Source: UBA1731 sp045595285 (GTDB taxonomy: Bacteria; Verrucomicrobiota; Kiritimatiellia; RFP12; UBA1067). From it: a stretch of 53,913 bases of DNA. The stretch covers positions 1 through 53,913 of the forward strand of contig JAZOAC010000179.1 of the NCBI GenBank assembly GCA_045595285.1. Reading direction: 5' to 3'. The notes beneath the pieces are model-generated. The model made no database searches and had not been told where the DNA came from. It saw only the letters and a list, made by a program, of their open reading frames with translations. This document shows positions 16,783-25,793 of the stretch, piece after piece. The translations under genes were made by a program, and so were the position numbers. How positions within the stretch are numbered: position 1 is the stretch's first letter; the number at the start of each line of letters is the position of its first letter.

Positions 16783-18375
16783 ATGAATATAAGGAGCCTG
16801 CTTGTTTGCGGTATCGTTGTCGCGTCGGTGGCTGAGGTTGTTGCCGCTAAGAAATACATCTTTTCAAGTTGGGAACTTGGCGATCTTACTCCGGAAGAGA
16901 TTCTGGCACATGCTGACGCTTTTGACAGGACAGGGTGTGACGGTTTGTCATTCGGGATGTTGCGGACGCTTCTGCCGGGCGCCGACGGGCGGAATCATAG
17001 GCACGTCATCGAGGAGCCTCGTTGGACTGATGAAGAGCTCAACAGGTTCGTGCCGGTGTTTTCGGAGCTAGCCAAACATCCATCGATGAAGAATTCGTTT
17101 TTTCTGGTAAATGCCGCTCCGCGAAAGGAAAGGTTGGGGTGGACGGATGATGTGGCATGGTCACGCTTCACCGATAGCATTTCTGCGGTCGCGCGACTTG
17201 CGAAGAAGGTGGGATTCGCCGGTGTGCTTACGGACTTTGAGGACTACTGGAAGAAAAGGCAGTACAAGTGGCGTGAAGGAGACCCTGATTGGGAAGCCGC
17301 CAAAACAATTGCCCGCAAGCGCGGCGCGCAGGTGTTTGGCGGTGTGTTCAGGGCGTATCCAGAAGCGACGATATTCTCTTTCCAATTGCTCACGACAGAT
17401 ACTCAATACGCAAATTCAGACGATCCTGTCGCTCTCATGGAGGAGAAACGCGATCTGTGGCCGTCGTTTGTGAATGGTATTTATGATGTCATTCCGCCAT
17501 CGGCAAAGATCGTTGACGGGAATGAAAGTTTTGGCTATCTCGCTCGCGCTTCGCGCAATGATTTTTACCGCAGTGTGCGAGATCAGGTATCTGGTGTATT
17601 GCCGCTTGTCGCAGAGGAGAACCGAGTGAAGTACCGGTCTCAAACCAGCGTGAGTTTTGGCCTGTATGTGGATTCCTATTCCCTGCCGACCAATTCCCCG
17701 TATTATTTTGGACCTGTTCGAGGTAAGAGGATTACGCATTTTGAGGAGAATCTGCGGCAGGCGACAAAGTGTGCCGATGAATACGTGTGGTTCTGGGGCG
17801 AGAAGGGGTTTTGGATAGACTGGCCGGAAACGGTAAAGGATCATAATCCCTCCTGGCGCGATATAGCCGGCCGCACATGGCGCGAAAAGTATGTTAATGG
17901 TGCATGGGGGAAAATCAAGACATGGAATGATACGTTGGACGGCAATTTTGATCTTCTGCTGCGGGGCGTGAAAGATCCTGCAGGATGCGTCCGCGAGGAA
18001 TATGCGAAGCAGAACGCCAACGGCACATTCAAGGATGTCTTTGCCGGACGCAAGCTCAATGTGGAGACAAACGGCAATGCATCGGCACGTTTCAAGAAAC
18101 TTGCTGTTGACGGTTGGTATGGATTGCGGATAAAAGGACGGGGAGAAGTGGTTCGTGGAAACGTATATTTCCAGTATAACGGAGCATGGCGTTGGAAACT
18201 TGGTGGAATCCGCTTCAGGTTCGAGGCTCCGGATGTTGAGGGATGGCGCGATGGCGTGGCGCTTGTTCGCATTCCTGATGGTGCGAATGGCATATATGTC
18301 GCACTTGATGCCGGGAAGGACGAGAAGGTCCGAAAGGTAGAATTCAAGGATTTTGAGGTGTTTCGGATGAAGTGA
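16783..18375 (+). CDS. secreted TIM-barrel-like protein of unknown function
   Basis: 530 aa with a signal peptide (MNIRSLLVCGIVVASVAEVVAA). The central region resembles a glycosidase-type barrel: a strand GFAGVLTDFEDYW at about residues 145-157 with clustered acids, then ATIFSFQLLTTDTQY and DEYVWFWGEKGFW. The last 120 residues look like a beta-sandwich carbohydrate-binding region. No family is recognised. It follows the beta-helix gene by 17 bp with GAAAGAAAGATGG upstream of ATG, so it is the third gene of the same operon. Confidence 0.6.
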   Translation: MNIRSLLVCGIVVASVAEVVAAKKYIFSSWELGDLTPEEILAHADAFDRTGCDGLSFGMLRTLLPGADGRNHRHVIEEPRWTDEELNRFVPVFSELAKHPSMKNSFFLVNAAPRKERLGWTDDVAWSRFTDSISAVARLAKKVGFAGVLTDFEDYWKKRQYKWREGDPDWEAAKTIARKRGAQVFGGVFRAYPEATIFSFQLLTTDTQYANSDDPVALMEEKRDLWPSFVNGIYDVIPPSAKIVDGNESFGYLARASRNDFYRSVRDQVSGVLPLVAEENRVKYRSQTSVSFGLYVDSYSLPTNSPYYFGPVRGKRITHFEENLRQATKCADEYVWFWGEKGFWIDWPETVKDHNPSWRDIAGRTWREKYVNGAWGKIKTWNDTLDGNFDLLLRGVKDPAGCVREEYAKQNANGTFKDVFAGRKLNVETNGNASARFKKLAVDGWYGLRIKGRGEVVRGNVYFQYNGAWRWKLGGIRFRFEAPDVEGWRDGVALVRIPDGANGIYVALDAGKDEKVRKVEFKDFEVFRMK

Positions 18376-18385
18376 AGGAGAGGTG

Positions 18386-18484
18386 ATGATGGCAAAATGC
18401 GATTCGGTATGGTTCGCCGGAGATGGTGTTGCCGTTCTTTCCGGCTTCAAGCGCAACATCGGCTTTGCAATTACGTTGCAGTAA
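18386..18484 (+). pseudogene. 31-32 aa remnant, C-terminal tail of a surface protein
   Basis: A short open frame with GGAGAGGTG before tandem ATGs encodes a peptide ending VAVLSGFKRNIGFAITLQ. This resembles the last residues of the LamG-like protein near 43.4 kb (EAVLSRSAFVITVR). It is therefore read as a decayed 3' end of a related surface protein rather than a true small gene. The resemblance is by eye. Confidence 0.35.
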
Positions 18485-18544
18485 GATTTGGAGTCGAAGT
18501 TTGGAATTGAAGTCGAAGATTCGAAGCCATAAAGGATAGATGTT

Positions 18545-18826
18545 ATGGTTTATCTTGTATCATACGATCTAAATGCGGACACCGGTAATTACGCAGCGGT
18601 GTATGAGGTAATTAAATCGTTTGGCACGCAGAATTTCACACAATGTTTAGAGTCTTCATGGCTGATTTCTACATCGAAGAGCGCAAGGGAAGTGTTTGAG
18701 ATGTTGCAGACGGCACTGAACAAAGGGGATCGTTGCTTCATAACTCGTGTTAACTCTTCTGAGTATTGGGGAATAACAACCTCGTCGTATAATGTTTGGG
18801 AATGGTTGCAACAGCACTTGGTGTGA
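18545..18826 (+). CDS. Cas2-like SinR-family protein
   Basis: 93 aa single ferredoxin-fold protein. It begins MVYLVSYDLNADTGNYAAV and has the alternating layout of Cas2-like 'SinR family' proteins: YDLN, a YEVIKSFG helix, a SSWLISTSKSAREVF strand-helix, then GDRCFITRV. The Asp in SYDLN sits where Cas2 has its first-strand acidic residue. No CRISPR array or Cas1 is nearby, so a stand-alone role (possibly RNase or toxin-like) is an inference. The start ATG follows AAAGGATAGATGTT. Its stop overlaps the ATG of the broken metallophosphoesterase (TGATG), so the two were translated together. Confidence 0.6.
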   Translation: MVYLVSYDLNADTGNYAAVYEVIKSFGTQNFTQCLESSWLISTSKSAREVFEMLQTALNKGDRCFITRVNSSEYWGITTSSYNVWEWLQQHLV

Positions 18827-19345
18827 TGAAAAGTAGCGAGATCTGCATTATTCATCTGTCAGACTTGCATTTCTCGGCGGAGAAATACAAGTTCAGATTT
18901 GTCGCTGGAGCAGGTTGAAGCAAAAAGAGTATCGGCTTTTGATTCGATGGTCAAACACCAGCTTGTGGATGTGAATCGGCAGTTCAAGGAGTTAATGGTT
19001 GGAGAAAACGGCAAAGCTCCGTATTTGACATTTGCGCTTTCTCATCATCCGTTGACAGTTCTTAATACAACAGGTTTTGATAATTTAGCTGAAATCCTGT
19101 ACAAGCGTAGCCTGCATTTTGTCGATGCTATGATTTGTGGGCATCTGCACAAAGCGCAACTCTATCACGGCATATGGCGAATGCTACATCCAACAACGTC
19201 ATTTTGCTTGAAGCTGTTGCAGAAAATCTGAGTCTGCAAACAGGTCCGACAAAGAAATGCCGCCAGGCGATCCGTTATCGTCGCATAATGTATCAATTAA
19301 ATCAAGCAACCCGAGAATTGGCGCATTTCCGCCGCAGTTTGCCAT
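18826..19345 (+). pseudogene. metallophosphoesterase, broken
   Basis: The first frame encodes MKSSEICIIHLSDLHFSAEK, the classic calcineurin-type D-x-H motif, and stops at 18918. A second frame (18899-19231) resumes with ALSHHPL (the H-H metal motif) and DAMICGHLHKAQ (the GHxH motif). Near 19165 the reading moves back to the first frame (NNVILLEAVAENLSLQTG) and ends near 19345. All pieces are in the right order, but the region between the first two motifs is mostly deleted and at least two frame changes occur. It was coupled to the Cas2-like gene. Confidence 0.72.
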
Positions 19346-19415
19346 AATAACGGACACTATCAACAAGGGCAGGCCGTTTTTATTTACGTCTCGTTTGCCA
19401 AATACTGGACACTGT
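19337..19415. repeat. imperfect direct repeat around GGACACT
   Basis: GTTTGCCATAATAACGGAC and onward at 19337-19360 recurs with small changes at 19393-19415, sharing GTTTGCCA and GGACACT. It may be the scar of an insertion or deletion event that broke the metallophosphoesterase. No transposase is present. Confidence 0.35.
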
Positions 19416-19713
19416 AGATAAAATAAAGGAATGAAAATAATGTCCCGAATGGCTACAAACGAATAGTATCAGCGGCACTTACCTTTAATTCTTTGTTAAT
19501 CATATAATACGCAAATAACACGAAAGTATTTATAGTTATGTATTCGTGAGAATTGGTCCGAAACATATTCTCATGTATGTTGAGACTTGTACCTGTGGTT
19601 GCGAAAATCTTACATGGAGTTTCAATAATCTATATTGAAGATGATGGTGCTCCTAGAATACAATATTCAGTCAAGAGAGAATAGTATTTGCAAACAAAAG
19701 AAAGGAATGAAAC
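19416..19713. other. intergenic leader of the M24 operon
   Basis: No full gene. It contains a mini open frame MSRMATNE at 19440-19466 with AAAGGAATGAAA upstream. This closely mimics the true start of the M24 gene (AAAGGAATGAAAC then MSRMM), as if the start region had been duplicated. A TATAAT at 19503-19508 is a possible -10. Confidence 0.4.
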
Positions 19714-20892
19714 ATGTCAAGAATGATGATACCTGTGGAGGAGTTCAAGGAGCGTGTTGCGAAGGCGGCAAAGCTTGTGGCCGAGAAAGGGTTGGACGTC
19801 CTTGTCGTGAATGGCTCTGAGGCGGACTATGCCGATACGCGCTATTTCTCGAATTTCTGGCCGCTCTTCGAACGGTGCGGCGTAGCGATCGCGGCCAACG
19901 GCGAGGCGGCTCTCATGGTCGGCCCCGAATCGCAGGTGTTCGCAGGCGATTTCAGCTGGATGGATCGCGTTTGCGTCGTGTACCAGTACCGCGAGTCCGC
20001 CAATCCCGCCTATCCGGAACTCAAGAGCGAATCCTACAGGGATGTGTTCAGGAAGCTTGGCGTGACAGGCGACAATATACGCATCGGAGTCGCGGCGAAG
20101 CTCAACACGAACGTCGTGCAGCTTGAAGGCATCCGCGAATGCTATCCGAACGCCGAGATCGTCTGGGCGGACGACATAATGGTCTCCCTGCGCCGCATCA
20201 AGAGCGTCAACGAGATCGCATGCATCCGCGAAGCGACACGCATAACCGATCTTGCCACAAAGGCGGTTATGGCCGAGCTTAGGCCCGGCAAGACGGAACT
20301 TGAGCTTGTCGGCGTCGCGCAGAAGTGCATCTACGAGAACGGAGCCGAATACGAGGGGCTTCCGATGTACTGCTTCGCCGAGAAGTCCACACGCCACGCA
20401 ATCTCCCGTTCAAGCTACAGGGTCATTCAGTCCGGCGACATCGTGCAGCTCAATCTTTCCGCCAAAATCTGCGGATACTCTCCGTCCATTGGCTTGCCCG
20501 TGTGCTGCGGAAAGCTTTCGCCAGAGAAGCGCGAACTCGTCCAGTTCGGCCTTGACGCGCACTACTGGACCGAAGAGAACCTCAAGCCCGGCATTCTCGC
20601 CTCTGACGTCGCAAAGGGGTTCATCGACTTCTACGAGAAGCACGGCAAGCGAGCCAACTACTTCTACGGTCCGTGCCACGGCACGGGACTCATCGAGGTC
20701 GAAGCGCCTTGGATGGAGACGAGCTCCGACTACGAACTCCAGCCGAACATGACGTTCCAGATCGACACGTTCGTCACGTCGCCGACGTTCGGCCTTCGCT
20801 GGGAGAAGCCGGTCGCGATCACGGCGGACGGCTGCGAAAATCTCGCGCCGGCGCAGATCGGTCTGAACGGTCCAATTGAAGTCGAGAACTGA
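19714..20892 (+). CDS. M24-fold (creatinase/prolidase-like) protein lacking the metal site
   Basis: 392 aa pita-bread-fold protein with N-terminal creatinase-type domain and C-terminal M24 domain. Ordinary M24 peptidases have two metal Asp residues after the GD motif. Here the stretch reads SGDIVQLNLSAKICGYSPSI, with Asn and Ser in their place, and the final Glu region reads MTFQIDTFV. The His in TRHAIS is residue 228, close to the catalytic His of metal-free creatinase, and CHGTGLIEVEAPW keeps the second His region. The Glu that binds creatine's guanidine group in creatinase aligns to Gly260, so creatine is unlikely. It is the first gene of an operon, with AAAGAAAGGAATGAAAC before ATG. Confidence 0.75.
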   Translation: MSRMMIPVEEFKERVAKAAKLVAEKGLDVLVVNGSEADYADTRYFSNFWPLFERCGVAIAANGEAALMVGPESQVFAGDFSWMDRVCVVYQYRESANPAYPELKSESYRDVFRKLGVTGDNIRIGVAAKLNTNVVQLEGIRECYPNAEIVWADDIMVSLRRIKSVNEIACIREATRITDLATKAVMAELRPGKTELELVGVAQKCIYENGAEYEGLPMYCFAEKSTRHAISRSSYRVIQSGDIVQLNLSAKICGYSPSIGLPVCCGKLSPEKRELVQFGLDAHYWTEENLKPGILASDVAKGFIDFYEKHGKRANYFYGPCHGTGLIEVEAPWMETSSDYELQPNMTFQIDTFVTSPTFGLRWEKPVAITADGCENLAPAQIGLNGPIEVEN

Positions 20893-20902
20893 GGTTTTCG
20901 GA

Positions 20903-21643
20903 ATGCGCTATGAATTGATGAGACCGAGCCAGATACGCGAGGCGATAGCCAAGCGCACTCCGGTCGTGCTTCCGCTCGGCGTGCTCGAATACCATTCGGA
21001 GCATCTTCCTGTGGGTATGGACACCCTTGCGGTGGAACGTGCCCTCTGGGAATACGAGAAGGAGGCAGAGGTTGTGATTCTCCCCAGTTTCTACTGGGGG
21101 GCGTCCTCACGTGCGGTCGCACCGTGCGAAGGGAGGGGATCGATCCCTGTCGACTCGCAGGCGCTGGTGCCGATCGCGAGGCAGATATTCCGCGGACTTC
21201 TGGATGTCGGCTTCAGGAACATCCACACCTTCGTCCATCACCAGTCCGAAGATTTCAGCGCCGGCATGCCGACGGATCTTGCATTCCGTCTCGCATCGCG
21301 TCAGGTCATCATGGAGTTTTTGGAGGAGAAGAGGGGCGACGGCTGGTGGGGCGACCCGGCGAGCGCGTCGTACTACACCGACCATACGAATCTTAACGCC
21401 AATCCGTTCATCTGGATCCGCAACCATGCGCTGATGGATGAAAAGGTGCTCGCCAAGTATCCGTTCGACCATGCGGGAGAAGGCGAGACGTCGTTGATGA
21501 TGTCGCTCTGTCCAGACACTGTCAGCATGGATGAATTCGACAAGACGGCGTGGTATGCGCAGTCGGCGCTCAAGGCGTCGAAAGAGACCGGCGACAACGG
21601 CGTGTCGATGATACTCGACCATTTCCGCCGTGTGCTGATGTAG
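20903..21643 (+). CDS. creatininase-family amidohydrolase
   Basis: 246 aa from ATG 20903, which has GAGG eight bases upstream and starts just after the M24 stop. The N-terminal metal motif is LPLGVLEYHSEHLPVGMD (E29, H31, D40), matching the E-x-H...D of creatininases. The second motif, normally NGHGGN, is VHHQSED here. Family members open cyclic amides (creatinine, FAPy-type formamides, some cofactor precursors), so it should be a metal-dependent hydrolase in the cytoplasm. The substrate is unknown. Pairing with a creatinase-fold protein recalls creatinine catabolism, but both catalytic sites differ. Confidence 0.78.
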   Translation: MRYELMRPSQIREAIAKRTPVVLPLGVLEYHSEHLPVGMDTLAVERALWEYEKEAEVVILPSFYWGASSRAVAPCEGRGSIPVDSQALVPIARQIFRGLLDVGFRNIHTFVHHQSEDFSAGMPTDLAFRLASRQVIMEFLEEKRGDGWWGDPASASYYTDHTNLNANPFIWIRNHALMDEKVLAKYPFDHAGEGETSLMMSLCPDTVSMDEFDKTAWYAQSALKASKETGDNGVSMILDHFRRVLM

Positions 21644-21667
21644 GATGCTCAGGCAGGGGGAATATCC

Positions 21668-22720
21668 ATGAATCCAATACTTGGGATGCTCGTGTTTGCC
21701 ATCGGCGGTCTGGCTGGCGCCACATTTCTCCTGCCTGCGCGTGGTGTGAAGGGGTGGGCCTATGAAACATGGTGGATGTTCTACTGTGTTGTGGGACTGC
21801 TCGTTATGCCGACAGTCGTCTGTGCCCTTGCGGTGCCGGATTTCTGGACGGTTGCGATGTCCGCTCCTTCTTCCACGATCCTTCAGTGCGTCGCTTTCGG
21901 TGCCGTCTGGGGCGTAGGCGGACTTACGTGGGGGCTAATGGTTCGCTATCTTGGCATTGGACTGGGGCTTGCGATCGGCTGTGGACTTTGCGCCGCGACC
22001 GGTACGCTCATCCCTCCGGTTGTCCAAGGTCGCGCCGCCGATCTTGTCAAGGACGCCGGATCAATCATGGTTCTTGTCGGCGTCATCGGTTCCCTTGTCG
22101 GCATATGCTTTGTAGGATACGCGGGGAAACTGAAGGAAAATGAACTGCCAGAGGAGGAGAAAAGGAGGGCCGTCGCCGAATTCGACTTCAAGAAGGGCAT
22201 TGTTGTCGCGCTTGTCTCAGGACTTTGCTCCGCATGCATGAACTTCGGTCTGCAGTCTGGCAGCGTCATCGAGAAGGCTGCGTATGACGCCGCGGTCGCC
22301 GAAGGCGTGGTGAAATCCGGCGAACCGTGGTCTTGGCAGGGAATGCCTGTCGTCATGATTGTGCTGTGGGGCGGTTTCGCCGTTCAGGCTGCATGGGTCG
22401 TCCTGCAGCATGTCAGGAACCGCACGTTCGGGGATTACTTCCGCAAGGGGCCGGTTCTCAGGAACTGGATCTTTGCGTCGCTAGTCGGCGTAATCTGGGT
22501 CGGCCAGTTCGTCTGCCAGAAGGCGGGTGAGCCGCTGATGGGCGATCTTGGCTACATATCCTTCGCGATAGTGATGGCGTCCACGATCCTTTTCTCTACC
22601 GCAATAGGCGTATTCTGCGGAGAGTGGCGAGGGACGGGATTGAGGACAAGGTTGTCTCTGGCGCTTGGCACCATGACACTGCTTATCAGCTTCTCGGTGA
22701 TTTCGCTTGGTTCCAGATGA
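21668..22720 (+). CDS. RhaT-like sugar/proton symporter
   Basis: 350 aa, ten hydrophobic segments, starting with signal-anchor-like FAIGGLAGATFLLPARGVKGW. Characteristic RhaT family text includes VWGVGGLTWGLMVRYLGIGLGLAIG and TGTLIPPV (about residues 78-120). RhaT carries L-rhamnose with a proton. No rhamnose isomerase or kinase is present here, so another deoxy-sugar or sugar acid is possible. It sits 24 bp after the creatininase-like gene with CAGGGGGAATATCC before ATG, and is the transporter of the operon. Confidence 0.82.
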   Translation: MNPILGMLVFAIGGLAGATFLLPARGVKGWAYETWWMFYCVVGLLVMPTVVCALAVPDFWTVAMSAPSSTILQCVAFGAVWGVGGLTWGLMVRYLGIGLGLAIGCGLCAATGTLIPPVVQGRAADLVKDAGSIMVLVGVIGSLVGICFVGYAGKLKENELPEEEKRRAVAEFDFKKGIVVALVSGLCSACMNFGLQSGSVIEKAAYDAAVAEGVVKSGEPWSWQGMPVVMIVLWGGFAVQAAWVVLQHVRNRTFGDYFRKGPVLRNWIFASLVGVIWVGQFVCQKAGEPLMGDLGYISFAIVMASTILFSTAIGVFCGEWRGTGLRTRLSLALGTMTLLISFSVISLGSR

Positions 22721-22733
22721 ATGTGAGAATGAT

Positions 22734-23807
22734 ATGAATAAGGCATCGAAGATATATCTGTGCAGGGAATCTTTTGCGTGCATGAGGCGCGTTTTGTTGG
22801 AATCAGGGGAGTTCCGGGTCGAGACGTTCAGATATTCTACGGGGGTTGAGGCTCTCAGGGTGTCGAATTCAAGAGGGTCTTTCACGATTCTGCCTTTCAT
22901 GGGGCAGATGGTCTGGCGATGCGATTTCGACGGACGCGAACTCACCATGAAATCCATCCACGAGGAGCCGCAGCGGTGCAAGACGTGCTTCACCGAATCG
23001 TACGGATGTTTTCTCATGCATTGTGGACTCACCGCCATGGGGAATCCCGCTTCGGAGGATACACATGTCGGGCATGCGGAGCTGCCAATTGCTCCGTACC
23101 AAGAGGCATGGATGTGGATTGGATGTGACGCCGCAGGCGATTACATTGAGGTTGGCGGCAGTTTTGTCAATCGCATGTGCTTTACGCACGACTATTCATT
23201 CTCGCCGCTTGTACGGCTCAGGTCCGGCGCGGCGAAGCTTGAGGTAGAGGTGTCCATATCGAACAGAAAGGACATTCCACTTGAGTACTATTACCTGTGC
23301 CACGTGAACCATCGTCCGGTCGACGGTTCGCGCATCGTCGAGTCGCCGTTGGCAAAGTCTCCGATAATAAACCATGAGGTTCCGGACGGATATTACAAGC
23401 CGTGGGCGGATGCGACGAATGCTTTTCTCCGTCGTCTCGACGAGGACTGGACTCTTCAGAGTGTCGTTGGAGCGGAAGGGGAATCGTACCGTCCGGAGAT
23501 TGTGAGCTGCTATTTCCACCGTCCGGATGAGGATGGTTTCGCCACGGTGAAGCAGGTGTTCCCCGGGGGCGCAGGTGCCGTCTATGTGAAATACCGTCCA
23601 GAAGAGCTTCCGTATGCCACGCGGTGGATTGCCCGTACAGTTGATGAGGACGCCATGGGGATGTGCCTTCCCGCCACGGCTGAGCACAAGGGACTGTCCT
23701 ACTGCCGTCGGCACGGGCAGCAGCGGTTCCTGGAATCCGGCGAGAGCGTCGTGTTCCATGTCGAGACGGGGCTTCTGTCCTCTGGAATTCAGAAAAGCAT
23801 TTGGTGA
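22734..23807 (+). CDS. DUF4432 (aldose 1-epimerase-like) protein
   Basis: 357 aa beta-sandwich protein of the galactose mutarotase superfamily. Features: LPFMGQMVWRCDFDGREL near residue 56, FLMHCGLTAMGNP (about residues 92-104) where DUF4432 proteins have an acidic or His site, and EYYYLCHVNHRP (about residues 184-195). It probably interconverts sugar anomers or epimers of the imported substrate. Start at 22734 gives the natural N-terminus; the Shine-Dalgarno is weak. It is the last gene of the four-gene operon and is followed by about 400 bp without a gene. Confidence 0.68.
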   Translation: MNKASKIYLCRESFACMRRVLLESGEFRVETFRYSTGVEALRVSNSRGSFTILPFMGQMVWRCDFDGRELTMKSIHEEPQRCKTCFTESYGCFLMHCGLTAMGNPASEDTHVGHAELPIAPYQEAWMWIGCDAAGDYIEVGGSFVNRMCFTHDYSFSPLVRLRSGAAKLEVEVSISNRKDIPLEYYYLCHVNHRPVDGSRIVESPLAKSPIINHEVPDGYYKPWADATNAFLRRLDEDWTLQSVVGAEGESYRPEIVSCYFHRPDEDGFATVKQVFPGGAGAVYVKYRPEELPYATRWIARTVDEDAMGMCLPATAEHKGLSYCRRHGQQRFLESGESVVFHVETGLLSSGIQKSIW

Positions 23808-24102
23808 CTTCTCGTGATTATACAAAGCCGCCGAATTTAGGCTTAATTGGGTCTTAAGAGTTTTCAGCGATCTGCTGACGTGTCGGTTGATGGATCATCA
23901 TCCTACACATCTAACACGTTATGCATGTTATTGAGTTGACAGATCTCGAAGTTCCTGAATTGGATATTTCTCGCCGTTTCAGAGATCGACTTAAATAAAA
24001 TCTCGGATTTCTTCAGCTTGTTCGATAACTTTTCGGAAGAGGTTTTTGGTTAAAAGATGTTGTTATTTTGGCGGAAAGAATGTCTTTTAAATTGACTTCC
24101 GT
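23808..24102. other. intergenic with a possible TrmH fragment
   Basis: No complete gene. A 25-codon frame at 23921-23998 encodes MHVIELTDLEVPELDISRRF, which looks like the extreme N-terminus of TrmH-type rRNA/tRNA methyltransferases and then stops. It may be a decayed remnant. The string GCCGAATTTAGG near 23828 recurs near 38761. Confidence 0.3.
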
Positions 24103-24111
24103 GATAGAATT
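24103..24111 (+). promoter_or_regulatory. possible extended -10 before the GH20 gene
   Basis: TGA-TAGAAT followed by TATGGGCATAAAACAG. The pattern is weaker than the other copies and gives a leader of about 100 nt before the GH20 start. Confidence 0.35.
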
Positions 24112-24215
24112 ATGGGCATAAAACAGTTCAATTTGTACATTGCGGGAACAGGCAACCTCTAAGCGGGTACTAGTGCAATTTACAAAGAACGGAAATGAAA
24201 TAAGGAGAATTGACA

Positions 24216-25766
24216 ATGAAAATAAAGATGAAGGAACTGGTTGTCGTTTTCGGCGTGTTTCTGGTGATGGCAGTGTCCGCCGGAAACGAGGCGAATCCGG
24301 ATGCGATCGAACTTGCCCCGCTTCCGATGCCGGTTGAATTCAAGAGTAATATGGATAGTCCTGTCGCCTTCGATGCGGCCACAACCGTAACCCTTGAGTG
24401 TCCCGATCCCGCCGCAGTTGATTGGCTTGCTTCACATTTTGCCGAGTGGTACGGTAGGGATGCGCCAAAGGTTGTGAAGGGGGCCGCTCAACTCACCCTC
24501 AAAAAGGGTGACGAGGCATATGCGGTCAAGGCGGATGCGTCCGGCGTGAGAATAGCGGCGCGTACGCTTGCCGGTGTGCGCTGGGCGGTGTATTCCCTCC
24601 GTCAGCTTGCAATCGCCAGGCGCGGTACGTTCAAGACATCAGGACGCATCCTGCCGACGCTTTCGATTTCCGATGCGCCGCATCTCGCGTTCCGAGGCAT
24701 CCATCTGTGCTGGTTCCCCGAGGTGCGCAAGGAGCAGATCGAGCGGGCCATACGGCTTGCTGCGATGATGAAGTTCAACTATGTCGTTCTTGAGCCGTGG
24801 GGGATGTACAGGAGCGAGAAGCATCCATGGTGGAGCTGGCCCAAGGCGAAAATGACGATGCCGGAAGTGCGTCGCCTTGCGGCCGTCGGCAGAGATCTTG
24901 GCGTCACGCTCATTCCGCAGATTGCGGCCTACGGCCATGCAGGCGCCGGGCGCTCGTGTACGCTGAAACATTCCGTCATAGATCTGCATCCCGAGTACGA
25001 GCCCCTCTACGAGCCAGGAGGTTGGAATTGGTGTCTGTCGAATCCCGAGACGCAGCGGGTTCTCCGCGAACTCATCGTTGAAATGCTTGATTGCTTCGGG
25101 AATCCTCCGTACATCCATCTCGGATGCGACGAGGCGCAGCCGCCGGCGTGCCCCGACTGCCGCCGACGCCCGTACGGCGAACTGGTGTGCGAGCACATCG
25201 CGAATCTCGCGGCGTTCACGAAGGAGCGCGGCGCTCGCGCGATGATCTGGCACGACATGCTTCTTGACAGGAACGATTCGCGTTGGAAGGGCTTCGTCAA
25301 GTGCGGCTCGAAGATCACGGCGACACTCGCCGATACGCTTCCGAAAGATGTCATCATCTGCGATTGGCAGTATTCCTACGGCAACATGAAGGAGACCCGA
25401 AGGGAATGGCCTACGCTGGCATACTTCAAGGAAAAAGGCTTTCCTGTAGCCGGATGTCCATGGATGAACTACAATGCGATGAAGCCGATGGCGGATTTCA
25501 TCGCCGGAATTGGAGGCTTCGGTTATCTCCAGACGACATGGCATCATCTGCGCGGGCACGACTGGGTGAAAATGTACCGCTATGGTGCATCGGCTGCATG
25601 GGGCGTGCCCGTGCGCGGAAAGGGCAGCCATGGCGCAACGCCTCAGTATGATACAGAGTTCGCCAACGTCCTTCGGTTGGTCGGGCATGATATGAATGTG
25701 GACGATTACCGGGATTCGGGACTCGTCGATTACCAAGTTCCACCGTCCTGGTGGATCGACAACTGA
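24216..25766 (+). CDS. secreted GH20-like beta-N-acetylhexosaminidase
   Basis: 516 aa with a signal peptide (ELVVVFGVFLVMAVSAG). Layout of family GH20: an N-terminal alpha/beta domain (residues about 25-150), then a TIM barrel starting APHLAFRGIHLCWF. The catalytic pair is D305-E306 in HLGCDEA, normally H-x-G-x-DE. Two cysteines in PACPDC follow, perhaps a metal or disulfide site. Expected reaction: removal of terminal GlcNAc or GalNAc from glycans in the periplasm or outside. Start at 24216 chosen for AAGGAG eight bases upstream. It lies directly before the SIS/kinase operon, whose products could handle the released amino sugar. Confidence 0.8.
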   Translation: MKIKMKELVVVFGVFLVMAVSAGNEANPDAIELAPLPMPVEFKSNMDSPVAFDAATTVTLECPDPAAVDWLASHFAEWYGRDAPKVVKGAAQLTLKKGDEAYAVKADASGVRIAARTLAGVRWAVYSLRQLAIARRGTFKTSGRILPTLSISDAPHLAFRGIHLCWFPEVRKEQIERAIRLAAMMKFNYVVLEPWGMYRSEKHPWWSWPKAKMTMPEVRRLAAVGRDLGVTLIPQIAAYGHAGAGRSCTLKHSVIDLHPEYEPLYEPGGWNWCLSNPETQRVLRELIVEMLDCFGNPPYIHLGCDEAQPPACPDCRRRPYGELVCEHIANLAAFTKERGARAMIWHDMLLDRNDSRWKGFVKCGSKITATLADTLPKDVIICDWQYSYGNMKETRREWPTLAYFKEKGFPVAGCPWMNYNAMKPMADFIAGIGGFGYLQTTWHHLRGHDWVKMYRYGASAAWGVPVRGKGSHGATPQYDTEFANVLRLVGHDMNVDDYRDSGLVDYQVPPSWWIDN

Positions 25767-25793
25767 TTTCGGTCTGGAAACGGACAGCAGGCA

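Noticed and set aside
19714..21643. Creatinine degradation pair (creatininase plus creatinase)
   Set aside because: Folds and order fit, but the guanidine-binding Glu of creatinase is replaced by Gly, and the second creatininase motif is altered, so this specific pathway is not claimed.
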